Positions 26,611 to 35,012 of a stretch of 64,000 bases of DNA are shown in pieces. A model generated the notes under the pieces. The model was given only the letters and a program-made list of their open reading frames with translations. It was not told the origin of the DNA and did no database searches. The translations under genes and the position numbers were made by a program. This stretch comes from Mycolicibacterium brisbanense (GTDB taxonomy: Bacteria; Actinomycetota; Actinomycetes; Mycobacteriales; Mycobacteriaceae): assembly GCF_001570425.1 (NCBI RefSeq), contig NZ_BCSX01000035.1, positions 1-64,000 on the forward strand. Reading direction: 5' to 3'. How positions within the stretch are numbered: position 1 is the stretch's first letter; each line of letters begins with the position of its first letter.

Positions 26611-27896
26611 GCCGCGCGGGGGCAGCGTGCGAGTGTGATCGCGACGTGTAGTTCGGTCACGCTGTCGTAGATTTCGACCGGGCCTGGTGGTGGTGGGGCG
26701 GTCAAGTGGTAGCGCGCTGCGGTGGGGGTGACGAATTCGGCGGTGTGAACCCCGTTTTCGTCATGAGTGGTCACGCTCCAGCCGGGTGACTCTTTGACGT
26801 AGTTGCAGCGCTCGCACAGCCCGAGGCCGTTGAGTGCACTGGTCGGTCCGCCACCCGCGTGCGGTCGGGCGTGATCATGGTGGCGGATCGGCGCATCACA
26901 GTACGGGGTGCGGCAGGTTTGATCGCGCAACCCGATGAACTTGGCCAGCGCCTTGGGGAACAGCCGCGACCGCGACTCCATCGCCGCCAACGCCCCTGAC
27001 TTCGGATGGCGGTAGAGCCGCCGCAGCGTCGCCCGCGACCGCTTGTCGCCCACCGCGGCCCGCACGAGGTTGCGGGCCACCGCCGCGGGCATCGGCCCGT
27101 AGCCCTCGAGCACCGCGGGACTGTCATCGTCACCGAGCAGGGTCTGATCGGACATGACGAGATTGACCGCGACCGGTTCGGGAACGTCGGTGGGGCGGCC
27201 GGTGACCCGCTCGACGAGCGTGTCAGCCATCACCTGAGAGCGGGTGCGGCCATCAAACGTGGTGTCGGCACGGTGTTTCAACGACGCATACACCCCGACA
27301 CCCTGCTGCACCGGTACCAGCACCGTCACCCGCGTCATACAGTCCGGTGCCGGCCGGATGGTCACCGTGCGGTCCTCGGCGGCCGTGGCGGCCCGGTCCA
27401 CGATGGCCTGCGGGTCGAGGCGGTAGGCGATCGTCTTGGCTTCGGCCTCGATGCGCGCGTCGCCCATGCCGTCGAGCCGGGTGAGGTCGGCACACATCTC
27501 GGCGTCCAACACCCGCCGGTCCTCGATGCTCAGCCACGCCGATTCCCGCACGATCAACGTCGCGCGCCATTCGGAGAGCACCCCGGACTCCAGTGCGGCC
27601 AGGGTATGGGGCATCTCGTCGACCAGGGCCTTGGCGAAGCCGAGGTGGCGGTTGCCGCGATTGGGGGAATCGTGGCGGGCCAGGGCGATCTCCGAGGCGA
27701 CCCCGCGGCCCTGTTTGGCCTTCGGTATCCCGGCGGCCGCGTCGGCGGCGCGGCGCTTGGCGTCGAGCAGTGCCGCGCAGCGGGCTTGCCCGGCGGCTGC
27801 CGCGGACTTCACCCGCTCGAGTTCTTCCATCCGCCGATGCAGTGCAGCCTCATCAGCGTCCTCGCTGACCTGCGCCAACACCGCGATATCGAACAT
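26607..27896 (-). CDS. DUF222 / HNH endonuclease, 13E12 repeat family
   Basis: 429-aa member of the mycobacterial 13E12 family. The long N-terminal DUF222 domain (GQARCAALLDAKRRA, ALESGVLSEWRATLIVRESAWL) is followed by an HNH nuclease domain with paired Cys (CRTPYCDAPIRHHDHARPHA, then LCERCNYVKESPGW). The HH-N-type active-site residues are present. I prefer ATG 27896 over the TTG at 27926. Such genes are multicopy and linked to mobile DNA; in M. tuberculosis a 13E12 copy is the target of phage phiRv1. Here it sits exactly where the backbone order breaks. The stop overlaps the Rv3439c-like stop in a shared CTAG. Confidence 0.9.
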   Translation of the reverse strand: MFDIAVLAQVSEDADEAALHRRMEELERVKSAAAAGQARCAALLDAKRRAADAAAGIPKAKQGRGVASEIALARHDSPNRGNRHLGFAKALVDEMPHTLAALESGVLSEWRATLIVRESAWLSIEDRRVLDAEMCADLTRLDGMGDARIEAEAKTIAYRLDPQAIVDRAATAAEDRTVTIRPAPDCMTRVTVLVPVQQGVGVYASLKHRADTTFDGRTRSQVMADTLVERVTGRPTDVPEPVAVNLVMSDQTLLGDDDSPAVLEGYGPMPAAVARNLVRAAVGDKRSRATLRRLYRHPKSGALAAMESRSRLFPKALAKFIGLRDQTCRTPYCDAPIRHHDHARPHAGGGPTSALNGLGLCERCNYVKESPGWSVTTHDENGVHTAEFVTPTAARYHLTAPPPPGPVEIYDSVTELHVAITLARCPRAA

Positions 27897-27932
27897 ATGA
27901 GCGACACTACCCCCGCGCCCCGACAAGCCCGC

Positions 27933-29294
27933 TCAGCTACGGCTAGCAGCACGGTCGGCGAGCAGACCGTAGATGGGCCGCGACCGGAGGACCATGGCGA
28001 CCAGCAGCGCGGTGGCGCACGCGCCGAGCATCGGTGGCAACTGATTGGTGGTGCCGGTGAGCTCGGTGGCGAGTATCAGACCGGTTACCGGTGCGTGCAC
28101 GCTGGCAGTGAAGAACGCTGCCATCCCGATCAGTGCGAGTGCTGCCGCATCGGGCGCGGCATGCGGCATGAAGTGGCCGGCCATCAGTGCGACGATGAGC
28201 CCGGCGTCGGCGCCGAGCACGAGCATCGGCGCGAACAAACCGCCCGGGGTCCCCGCCGCGTAAGAGGCGACACCGAGGACGAACCGCAATGCCAGTACCC
28301 CGATCAGAGCCCACGTCGTGCCGTGGCCCAGAAGCGCTTCCTGGGTCAGGTTGTCGCCGCCGCCGACGAGGTCCGGCGCACACCAGAGAAGGAAGCCGAC
28401 TCCGCCACCGATGGCTGCGGCGCGCACTTCGACGGGCCAGCGGCTGGTGTCGGCCTTGTGCAGACCGAACATGATGGCCTTGTTGTAGAGCACGGCGAGA
28501 ACGCCGGTGACGATGCCGACCACCACCACCCAGCCCGCGTCGGCGAGTCGGGGCGCGTCCAGCTGCGGCATGTGGAAATCGGTGCCGGAATGGACGAGGG
28601 GAAAGGCCACCATGAATCCCGACGCCGAGGCCACCAGGGTGGCGAGGGTCGTTCTGGGGTCGAAGCGCTTGACGAGCTCCTCCAACACGAACACCCCACC
28701 CGCGATGGGCGCGTTGAATGCGGTCGCCAGGCCGGCCGCGGCGCCTCCGGCGGCCAGGATCTGCAAGTCGGCACGGGACCGGCGGGTCACCGACGCGACG
28801 GTCACCGCTATCGAACCACCCATCTGCACCGACGGCCCTTCGCGTCCGAGCGCCAGGCCGGCGCCCAGCGAGAGCAGGCCGCCGATGTACTTGATCGGCA
28901 GAATCCGGAAGCGGCCGGGCTCGGCTCGGCCTTCGACGACCGCCTCGACGCGCGGGATGCCGCTGCCTTCGGCGTTCGGCTCGACGCGTGCCACCAACGC
29001 CGCCGCGACCGCCGTGCAGGTGGCGCAGATGACTACCACGACGATCAGGCCCCACCAGCTGCCGTGCGCCCAGCCGGACAGCGATTCACGCCACTTGGCC
29101 GCCTGATCCAGAAGCAGCCGGAAGCTGGCGGCGGCCAGGCCGGTCAGTGCACCGACAATCGCCGCCGCCAGAACGAAGCCAACCAAGCCTTCTGCGCCTT
29201 CGCCACTGTTGTCGACGGGGCGCAGGGTGGGCTTCTGCCAGCCGGTCAGCGTGCTGCGTAACCACCGGCCTGCCTGTCCGTCCACGTTGCCCAC
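27933..29294 (-). CDS. ClC-family chloride channel / H+-Cl- antiporter
   Basis: 453-aa polytopic membrane protein with all ClC anion-path signatures: GSGIPRVEAV, GREGPSVQMG (containing the gating Glu) and GGLFAPML. The Glu that carries protons in antiporters appears in VFVLEELVKRF, so this is more likely an exchanger than a channel. Start is GTG 29294. It is co-directional with the HNH gene 36 nt downstream but functionally unrelated. Confidence 0.93.
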   Translation of the reverse strand: MGNVDGQAGRWLRSTLTGWQKPTLRPVDNSGEGAEGLVGFVLAAAIVGALTGLAAASFRLLLDQAAKWRESLSGWAHGSWWGLIVVVVICATCTAVAAALVARVEPNAEGSGIPRVEAVVEGRAEPGRFRILPIKYIGGLLSLGAGLALGREGPSVQMGGSIAVTVASVTRRSRADLQILAAGGAAAGLATAFNAPIAGGVFVLEELVKRFDPRTTLATLVASASGFMVAFPLVHSGTDFHMPQLDAPRLADAGWVVVVGIVTGVLAVLYNKAIMFGLHKADTSRWPVEVRAAAIGGGVGFLLWCAPDLVGGGDNLTQEALLGHGTTWALIGVLALRFVLGVASYAAGTPGGLFAPMLVLGADAGLIVALMAGHFMPHAAPDAAALALIGMAAFFTASVHAPVTGLILATELTGTTNQLPPMLGACATALLVAMVLRSRPIYGLLADRAASRS

Positions 29295-29359
29295 CCCGTA
29301 TCTGTGTCGCTGTGACAGTCAACCAGCCGACGGGTCTCAAAGCTGAGCTAGGTCGTGGA

Positions 29360-30229
29360 TCAGATGGTCTGGTCGCGGCACGCTAAGGCCGCCGCGACGA
29401 ACTCGTCGCGAACCGGGTTGTCCACCGCGGCATTCCAGATCAGGCTCACCTGGCCTGGCTCGAGGTCCTCGATCGGCACCACCCGGACGTCGGGGCGACG
29501 GTAGTAGGCCGTGGCCGATCGCGGGAGCACCACGAAACCTTCACGCGCGGCGACATGTTCGAGTTTGTCCTCCACGCTGCGGATGGCGCTGCGCGGTGGC
29601 GCCCAGCGCTGTTCGGGCGGGGCCAACGATTTCCACTCGGGTAGTACCTGGGGGTCGAAGAGCAGCTTGCGCGTGCGCAGCTCGGCGAGCCGCACCGACG
29701 GCTTGGTGGCCAGGGGATCGTCGGCGGGCAACACCGCGTCGAGTGGCTCGGACAGCAGGGCCGCAGTTCCCAGCCCGTCGTGATCGAACGGTTCGCGTGC
29801 GTAGACCACGTCGAATTCGCCGCTGCGCACCACCTCGACCTGTTCCAGCAGGCCTACCTGACGCACCACCGCCCGCCGGTGGGGGCCCGCAGCTTCGAAG
29901 GCCGCCGCGGCGGCGGTAGCCCGTAGACCCGGCGACACCCCGACCGTGATCGTGGCCGTGGGCATCGCGGCGCGCAATCGCTGCTGCACGGCGGAGATCT
30001 CGTCCAAGAGATGCTTCGCGTCGATCAGCAGTTGGTTGCCGGCCGCGGTGAGTTGGGTGCCACGCGAATCCCGGACGAACAGCTGCACACCGAGTTCCGT
30101 TTCGAATGCCCGGATTTGGCGCGACAACACGGGCTGGGCGATGTGCAGCCGCCGTGCGGCGCGGCCGAAGTTGAGATCCTCGGCGACCGCGACGAAGTAC
30201 CGCAACTTGCGGATGTCGAGGTCCGGCAT
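29360..30229 (-). CDS. LysR-type transcriptional regulator
   Basis: 289 aa. N-terminal winged helix (LRYFVAVAEDLNFGRAARRL, HIAQPVLSRQIRAFE) and the usual two-lobe effector domain. ATG 30229 has GGAGG 7 nt upstream; ATG 30235 would be only 1 nt from it. It is divergent from the atypical SDR gene at 30306 with 76 nt between, the standard arrangement for a LysR regulator and its target. The inducer cannot be inferred. Confidence 0.92.
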   Translation of the reverse strand: MPDLDIRKLRYFVAVAEDLNFGRAARRLHIAQPVLSRQIRAFETELGVQLFVRDSRGTQLTAAGNQLLIDAKHLLDEISAVQQRLRAAMPTATITVGVSPGLRATAAAAAFEAAGPHRRAVVRQVGLLEQVEVVRSGEFDVVYAREPFDHDGLGTAALLSEPLDAVLPADDPLATKPSVRLAELRTRKLLFDPQVLPEWKSLAPPEQRWAPPRSAIRSVEDKLEHVAAREGFVVLPRSATAYYRRPDVRVVPIEDLEPGQVSLIWNAAVDNPVRDEFVAAALACRDQTI

Positions 30230-30305
30230 GGCCATACCTCCAGGGTATCGACACTCGACCAAAAGGGTCTTGGACGCGGGCGCCGCTCACGTGGACGGTG
30301 GAGCC

Positions 30306-31022
30306 ATGAGCCTCAAGAACGCACGCGTCCTCATCGTCGGCGGCACCTCCGGAATCGGGCTGGGTGTCGCCTCCGCCGTCGCCGAGCGTGGTGGCATCCC
30401 GATCGTCGCGTCCCGGCAACAGGCGAGTGTCGACCGCGCACTGGCGACCCTGCCCGACGGCGCCCGCGGCCTGACCGTCGACCTCACCGACACCACCGCT
30501 CTCGACCGGCTGGTCGACGAGGTCGGTGCGATCGAGCATCTGGTGTACACCGCGGGCGACGCACTGGCACTGGCCCCGCTGAGCGCTCTGACGCCGGAGG
30601 CGATCAACAGTTTCCTGCTCGTCCGCTTCGTCGGAGCCCTCACCGCCATCAAGGTTTTCGCGTCACAGATCACGTCGGGAGGATCGATCACGCTCACCAG
30701 CGGAACCGCTGCCGAGCGGCCCGGGCTGGGGGTGCTGCCGACCGCGGTCTGCGGTGCGGTGAATGCGATGACGCGGGCGCTTGCCCTCGAGCTGGCCCCG
30801 CTGCGGGTGAATACCGTTGCGCCGGGGCCGATTCGGACCCCGCTGTGGGACACGCTGAGCGAGACGGACCGGCAGGCCATCTACGACCAGTTCGCCAGTC
30901 AACTACCCGTCGGACGCATCGGTGAGGCCGGAGATACGGCGCGCGCCTACGTGTACCTCATGGAGCAGGAGTTCGGTACTGGCGTGGTGCTCACCGTCGA
31001 CGGTGGCAGCACGCTGTCCTGA
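30306..31022 (+). CDS. Atypical short-chain dehydrogenase/reductase lacking Tyr-Lys
   Basis: 238-aa SDR fold protein. The nucleotide motif GGTSGIGLG and the catalytic-loop Ser132 (TLTSGTAAERP) are present. Where Tyr-x-x-x-Lys should be, the sequence is Cys149-Gly-Ala-Val-Asn153 (TAVCGAVNAM). The C-terminal VNTVAPGPIRTPLW and DGGSTL are normal. A group of actinobacterial SDRs shares this feature; they may use another acid or act as binding or regulatory proteins. It is divergent from the LysR gene and likely under its control. ATG 30306 agrees with the Rossmann start. Confidence 0.88.
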   Translation: MSLKNARVLIVGGTSGIGLGVASAVAERGGIPIVASRQQASVDRALATLPDGARGLTVDLTDTTALDRLVDEVGAIEHLVYTAGDALALAPLSALTPEAINSFLLVRFVGALTAIKVFASQITSGGSITLTSGTAAERPGLGVLPTAVCGAVNAMTRALALELAPLRVNTVAPGPIRTPLWDTLSETDRQAIYDQFASQLPVGRIGEAGDTARAYVYLMEQEFGTGVVLTVDGGSTLS

Positions 31023-31031
31023 GGACTTCCG

Positions 31032-32453
31032 TCACGGCAGGATCGAGCCGAGAAGTGTGATGCCGTCGCGCAGCGCCGTATCGCCGATCCCGCCGTAACC
31101 GATCACCAGGGCCGGTGGCGCTGCGCCGGGATCCGACCAGTGAGCACGGGCACCCGAGAGGATGAGGCCCCGCTGTCGCGCGGTAATCACCAGTGCCTCC
31201 TCATCGGTGTCGGCGGGCAGACGCAGATAGATGTGCAGTCCGGCGGCGACCCCACTGGGTGCGGTCTGCGGTAGGGATTCGGCGATCGCCGCCAGCGTGG
31301 CGTCGCGGCGGCGCCGGTAGACGGGCCTCACCCGGCGGAGGTGGCGGGTGAATCCGCCGGTTTCGAGAAATCGCGACAGCGCGAGCTGTTCGAGCGTGGA
31401 GTTGCCCATGTCGTCGTAGAGCTTCTGCGCTGTGACGTCGTGAATCAGCCAGGGCGGCAGGGCAATCCAGCCGAGACGCAGGGACGGGGTCAATGTCTTG
31501 CTGATACAGCCGGCGTATGCGACGCGGTCGGGCGCGAGTCCCTGCAAGGCGCCGATGGGCGTCCGGTCGTAGCGGAACTCGGCGTCGTAGTCGTCCTCGA
31601 GGATGAGCGCATCACGGTGGCGGGCCCAGGAGATGAGCGCCAACCGGCGCTCTGGGCTCAACGCTGCCCCTGTCGGGTACGAATGCGCGGGTGCCAGAAG
31701 TACCGCGCCGACGTCGAGTTCGGCCAGCCGGCCCACGTCCAGTCCGTCATCGTCGACCGGTACCGGTACGACCCGCAACCCAGTGTTGATGATCGCGTCG
31801 CGATGGAAGGCGAACCCCGGATCCTCGACTGCGACTGCGTCGTATCCGCGGGCCTGCAGAGCACGGGCCACCAACGTCACCGCTTGGGTCAGGCCCGAGG
31901 TGACAAGCAGGTGATCGGGTGTCGTCGCGACTCCTCGGACGCGCGCGAGGTAGCCCACCAGGGCCTCCCGCAGCGCGGGCGTCCCGCGCGGATTGGGGTA
32001 GGAGAGTTGGGCATTGGGAGTTTCGGTGAGCGCTGCGCGGTAGTGCCGAAGCCATTCGGTGCGTGGGAACAAGGCCGGGTCGGGTATGCCGCCGAGCAGC
32101 GGGATGTACCGCGACGGCGCGGGTGAGGTGCGCGATGGCGGGGGTGCGGCGACCGGCCGGACGCGGGTGCCGGACCCTTGCCGCGTGGTCAGATAGCCGT
32201 CGGACGCGAGCAGTTCGTATGCGGCGACGACGACGCTGCGGGCCACGCCGAGTTGTTCGGCGAGCAGGCGTGACGGCGGAAGCAGCGTTCCGGCCGGGAG
32301 TCTGCCGTGCTGAATCGAGGTGCGCAGCTGGTGCTGGAGTTGGGCGGCGAGGCCGGAGCGTGACGACCGATCGAGGGTGAGCAACAGGTCCGGCGGGAAA
32401 CCGGACTCTGCAGAATTGGTCTGTTCAAGACCGTCAAGATTGGATCCTGACAC
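31032..32453 (-). CDS. MocR/PdxR-type GntR regulator with aminotransferase domain
   Basis: 473 aa. N-terminal GntR winged helix (GRLPAGTLLPPSRLLAEQLG, then VVVAAYELLASDGYL) fused to a fold-type I aminotransferase domain. The PLP lysine is in CISKTLTPSLRLGW, and the DYDAEFRYD segment is intact. Members sense PLP or amino-acid-derived ligands. Start is GTG 32453; TAATAT ends 6 nt before it, so the mRNA is probably leaderless. It is divergent from the 140-aa gene with only 29 nt between, implying joint or autoregulation. Confidence 0.92.
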   Translation of the reverse strand: MSGSNLDGLEQTNSAESGFPPDLLLTLDRSSRSGLAAQLQHQLRTSIQHGRLPAGTLLPPSRLLAEQLGVARSVVVAAYELLASDGYLTTRQGSGTRVRPVAAPPPSRTSPAPSRYIPLLGGIPDPALFPRTEWLRHYRAALTETPNAQLSYPNPRGTPALREALVGYLARVRGVATTPDHLLVTSGLTQAVTLVARALQARGYDAVAVEDPGFAFHRDAIINTGLRVVPVPVDDDGLDVGRLAELDVGAVLLAPAHSYPTGAALSPERRLALISWARHRDALILEDDYDAEFRYDRTPIGALQGLAPDRVAYAGCISKTLTPSLRLGWIALPPWLIHDVTAQKLYDDMGNSTLEQLALSRFLETGGFTRHLRRVRPVYRRRRDATLAAIAESLPQTAPSGVAAGLHIYLRLPADTDEEALVITARQRGLILSGARAHWSDPGAAPPALVIGYGGIGDTALRDGITLLGSILP

Positions 32454-32466
32454 GCACCAATATTAC
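32418..32466. promoter_or_regulatory. Overlapping divergent -10 elements and inverted repeat (MocR region)
   Basis: TAATAT on the minus strand (32465 to 32460) and TATTAC on the plus strand (32461-32466) share bases between the two start codons. Inverted repeat GGTCT-N5-AGACC lies at 32418-32432, inside the first codons of the regulator gene and upstream of the plus-strand start. A regulator bound here could block both directions. Confidence 0.45.
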
Positions 32467-32482
32467 GGCCACTCTGGATGCC

Positions 32483-32905
32483 ATGACCGTGATCACCGAT
32501 ATTTCGGGGGCACTTGCCCAGCCGCTCGTCACCTCGTGGATGCCCGGACCTGTTGACCCGGCGGACAATCCCGTCGTCGTCAGCGTCACCGAGTACACCG
32601 CGCAGCGTCGACGCGACGTGCCCGGCATCGCTGTCCACGGGATGCGCATGCGGGAGGGCTGGTACGCCATGCCCGGGGCCGTCGGGCTGTGGTTGTGGAG
32701 CATGCCCACGCCCGGTCGCACGGGCTCGATCTCGGTGTGGACCGACGAGGAAGCCCTGCAGCGCTTCATCACCCTGCCGCACCACGTCCGCATCATGCAG
32801 AGCTACGGCCCTCGCGGCGAGGTCCGGTCGACCACCTGGCATGCCGAATCCTTCGATCCCGCGGCCACCGTCGCGCGGGCCCGTGGGTGGATCCTCGATC
32901 GATAG
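32483..32905 (+). CDS. Conserved-type protein of unknown function (140 aa)
   Basis: 140 aa, family not recognised. Aromatic-rich strands (GWYAMPGAVGLWLWSMP, SISVWTDEEALQRFI) and the pattern of a small alpha/beta-barrel protein recall dimeric monooxygenase-like folds, but no catalytic signature is visible. Divergent from, and presumably regulated by, the MocR regulator. The ribosome site is weak (GGA 6 nt before ATG). Confidence 0.65.
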   Translation: MTVITDISGALAQPLVTSWMPGPVDPADNPVVVSVTEYTAQRRRDVPGIAVHGMRMREGWYAMPGAVGLWLWSMPTPGRTGSISVWTDEEALQRFITLPHHVRIMQSYGPRGEVRSTTWHAESFDPAATVARARGWILDR

Positions 32906-32911
32906 CCATCG

Positions 32912-32930
32912 TTGTGCAGTTGTTGGACAA
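32912..32930 (+). promoter_or_regulatory. Motifs shared with the PucR gene upstream region
   Basis: TTGTGCAGT (32912-32920) and TTGGACAA (32923-32930) upstream of the aldo/keto reductase. The same 9-mer occurs inverted at 36910-36918 and TTGGACGAA at 36944-36952, before pucR. Both could be PucR-linked sites; the statistics are thin. Confidence 0.3.
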
Positions 32931-33028
32931 AGAATTTCGCAATCTGTGTCGACTCTGACGCAGGCGGCGACCGTAGCGTCGGAAGGAAAGGTCCGGCACC
33001 GGCCGGACCTCCAGAAGGCGAGGTCGTC

Positions 33029-34042
33029 ATGAAGCTGTCGGATACCCGCATACACGGACGGTCGGGCCTGGAATTCACCGCGATCGGTTACGGTGGGGCG
33101 CCGATCGGCAACTTCAACGGGGTGTTCACCGACGCCGAGGCTCGTGAACTCGTGGACCTGGCCTGGGACCAGGGCGTGCGGTATTTCGACACCGCACCCG
33201 GATACGGCAACGGGCTCAGTGAATATCGGCTCGGGCATGCGCTACGTGACCGCGACCGCACCGATACCGTGCTGTCCACCAAAGTCGGCCGGGTACTGCG
33301 CCCGGAGATCGATGCGCCGAGCACCAACGGCCAATACCTCGAAATCCCGCCGTTCGTCGCCGAATTCGACTACAGCTACGACGGGGTCATGCGAGCGGTC
33401 GAACAGAGCATGCAGCGGATGCTCACCGACCGGTTCGACATGCTGTTCATCCACGACTGCGACCACTACACCCACGGGGCTGCGCAGCCCGAGCTGTTCC
33501 GGCAGGCCGTGGTGAGTGCCTTCCCGGCGTTGGAGTCATTGCGTGATCAGGGCGTGGTGCGGGCCATCGGATTCGGGGTCAACGAGACCGATGTGATGGT
33601 CGAGGCCGTCAAGGCGACCGATGTCGACATCTGCCTGCTCGCGGGCCGGTACACGCTGCTGGAGCAGGAACCCCTCGACACGTTGTTCCCGCTGTGCGCC
33701 GAACGCGGTATCGGCATCGTGCTGGGCGGCGTCTACAACAGCGGTGTGCTGGCCACCGGTCCGGTTGACGGCGCCCGGTTCAACTACGGCCCGGTGCCGG
33801 CCGAGATCTTGTCGAAAGCCGCTGATCTCGAACGGATCTGCCGCAGGCACGGGGTGGCATTGCCTGCGGTGGCCCTGCAGTTCGCGTACGCGCACCCGGT
33901 GGTGACCAGCATCTGCCTCGGCGCGCGCAACCACCGCCAACAGATCAGCAACGCCGAGCTGTTCGAATCGCCGGTGCCGCAGCAGGTCTGGGTCGACCTG
34001 CGCGACGCGGGCTTGATCCGGGACGACGCGCCCACCCCGTAG
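33029..34042 (+). CDS. Aldo/keto reductase (aldose dehydrogenase-like)
   Basis: 337-aa TIM-barrel NAD(P)-dependent oxidoreductase. It opens LSDTRIHGRSGLEFTAIGYG in part; the active-site Asp and Tyr are in YFDTAPGYGNGLSE, Lys in VLSTKVGR and His in LFIHDCDHYTHG. The closest type I recognise is the D-threo-aldose / L-fucose dehydrogenase group, which oxidises free aldoses. ATG 33029 has AGAAGGCGAGG upstream. It converges on the mycofactocin-type SDR with 4 nt between stops and shares upstream motifs with pucR. Confidence 0.88.
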   Translation: MKLSDTRIHGRSGLEFTAIGYGGAPIGNFNGVFTDAEARELVDLAWDQGVRYFDTAPGYGNGLSEYRLGHALRDRDRTDTVLSTKVGRVLRPEIDAPSTNGQYLEIPPFVAEFDYSYDGVMRAVEQSMQRMLTDRFDMLFIHDCDHYTHGAAQPELFRQAVVSAFPALESLRDQGVVRAIGFGVNETDVMVEAVKATDVDICLLAGRYTLLEQEPLDTLFPLCAERGIGIVLGGVYNSGVLATGPVDGARFNYGPVPAEILSKAADLERICRRHGVALPAVALQFAYAHPVVTSICLGARNHRQQISNAELFESPVPQQVWVDLRDAGLIRDDAPTP

Positions 34043-34046
34043 CGCG

Positions 34047-34904
34047 CTACTCGGTCAGGTGACGTGCCTTGAAGGGGTTCAGGGCACCGGCGTCGATGAC
34101 GTGTGCGGTGCCGGTGATGTAGCGGCCGTCGTCGGAGGCCAGGTACGCCACGGCGTTGCTGACATCGATGGGCTCCAGGAACGGGACGGGCAACGCGTGC
34201 ATCGCGGTGAGCGCGGGCAGCGCATCCTCCTGGGTCGCACCCTCCTTGCCGCCTGCGAACAACCGGTTGTAGCGCGGGTTGTTGATCATCAGGGTGTTGA
34301 CGTTGGTCGGATTGATCGAGTTGACCCGGATCCCGTACGGCGCGAGTTCACCCGACAGGGTGCGCATGAGCCCGTTGACGCCGTGTTTGGCCGCCGCGTA
34401 GTGGCCGACGTTGAGTTCCACGGTGAGCCCGGAGATCGAGCTGATGAGGATCACGGCCCCACCGTCGTTCTGCCGCAACAGGGTTGGCACCGTTGCCTTG
34501 ATGGTCTTCCATACGCCGGTCAGGTTCACGTCGATCTGATCCTGGAACTGCTGCTCGGAAAGTTCCCACAGCGGCGCGGTGTCGTTGAGGGTGCCCGCGT
34601 TGGCCACGACGATGTCCAGCCGGCCCAGCTCGGACACGCCGGCGGCCACCGCCTCCTGCATTCCGGGCAGATCACGCACGTCGACCTCCGCGGCGAAGAT
34701 GCGTCGGCCCCGGCTCTTGATCAGGTCGACCGTGGTGGCCAGGTCGTCGAGATCGGCCATCGGGTAGGGGACCGAATCGATCTGGCGGCAGATGTCGAGC
34801 GCGATGATGTCGGCACCCTCTTCGGCCAACCGCAACGCGTGCGAGCGGCCCTGTCCCCGCGCCGCTCCGGTGATCACTGCCACCTTGCCGTCGAGACGGT
34901 TCAT
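34047..34904 (-). CDS. Mycofactocin-type SDR oxidoreductase (first copy)
   Basis: 285-aa SDR: VITGAARGQGRSHA, NAG in VVANAGTL, Ser in LISSISG, Tyr-Lys in HYAAAKHG. Between strands 2 and 3 it has the extra loop (LDICRQIDSVPYPMADLDDL) that marks the mycofactocin-associated SDRs with tightly held NAD, whose electrons pass to the peptide-derived cofactor mycofactocin. Substrate is likely an alcohol or sugar alcohol. ATG 34904 has AAGGAGAA. It is probably the last gene of the unit that starts with the thiamine-diphosphate enzyme, 108 nt upstream, a gap that holds a 19-bp tandem repeat. Confidence 0.9.
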   Translation of the reverse strand: MNRLDGKVAVITGAARGQGRSHALRLAEEGADIIALDICRQIDSVPYPMADLDDLATTVDLIKSRGRRIFAAEVDVRDLPGMQEAVAAGVSELGRLDIVVANAGTLNDTAPLWELSEQQFQDQIDVNLTGVWKTIKATVPTLLRQNDGGAVILISSISGLTVELNVGHYAAAKHGVNGLMRTLSGELAPYGIRVNSINPTNVNTLMINNPRYNRLFAGGKEGATQEDALPALTAMHALPVPFLEPIDVSNAVAYLASDDGRYITGTAHVIDAGALNPFKARHLTE

Positions 34905-34919
34905 GTGCGGTTCTCCTTG

Positions 34920-34957
34920 CTCGGTGAATGACGTTGATCTCGGTGAATGACGTTGAT
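34920..34957. repeat. Perfect 19-bp tandem duplication before the SDR gene
   Basis: CTCGGTGAATGACGTTGAT occurs twice head to tail (34920-34938, 34939-34957), 15 nt upstream of the SDR start. Sequence between the thiamine-diphosphate gene and the SDR is otherwise unremarkable. Either a recent slippage duplication or two binding sites. Confidence 0.9.
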
Positions 34958-35012
34958 GCAGAACAGCTCCACCACCCGTCGACTGCGACGGATGGCGGAG
35001 CTGCGATGGGTG

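Noticed and set aside
27006..29261. 750-codon plus-strand open frame across the HNH and ClC genes
   Set aside because: It spans two real genes and their junction on the other strand; low-complexity His/Arg/Gly composition.
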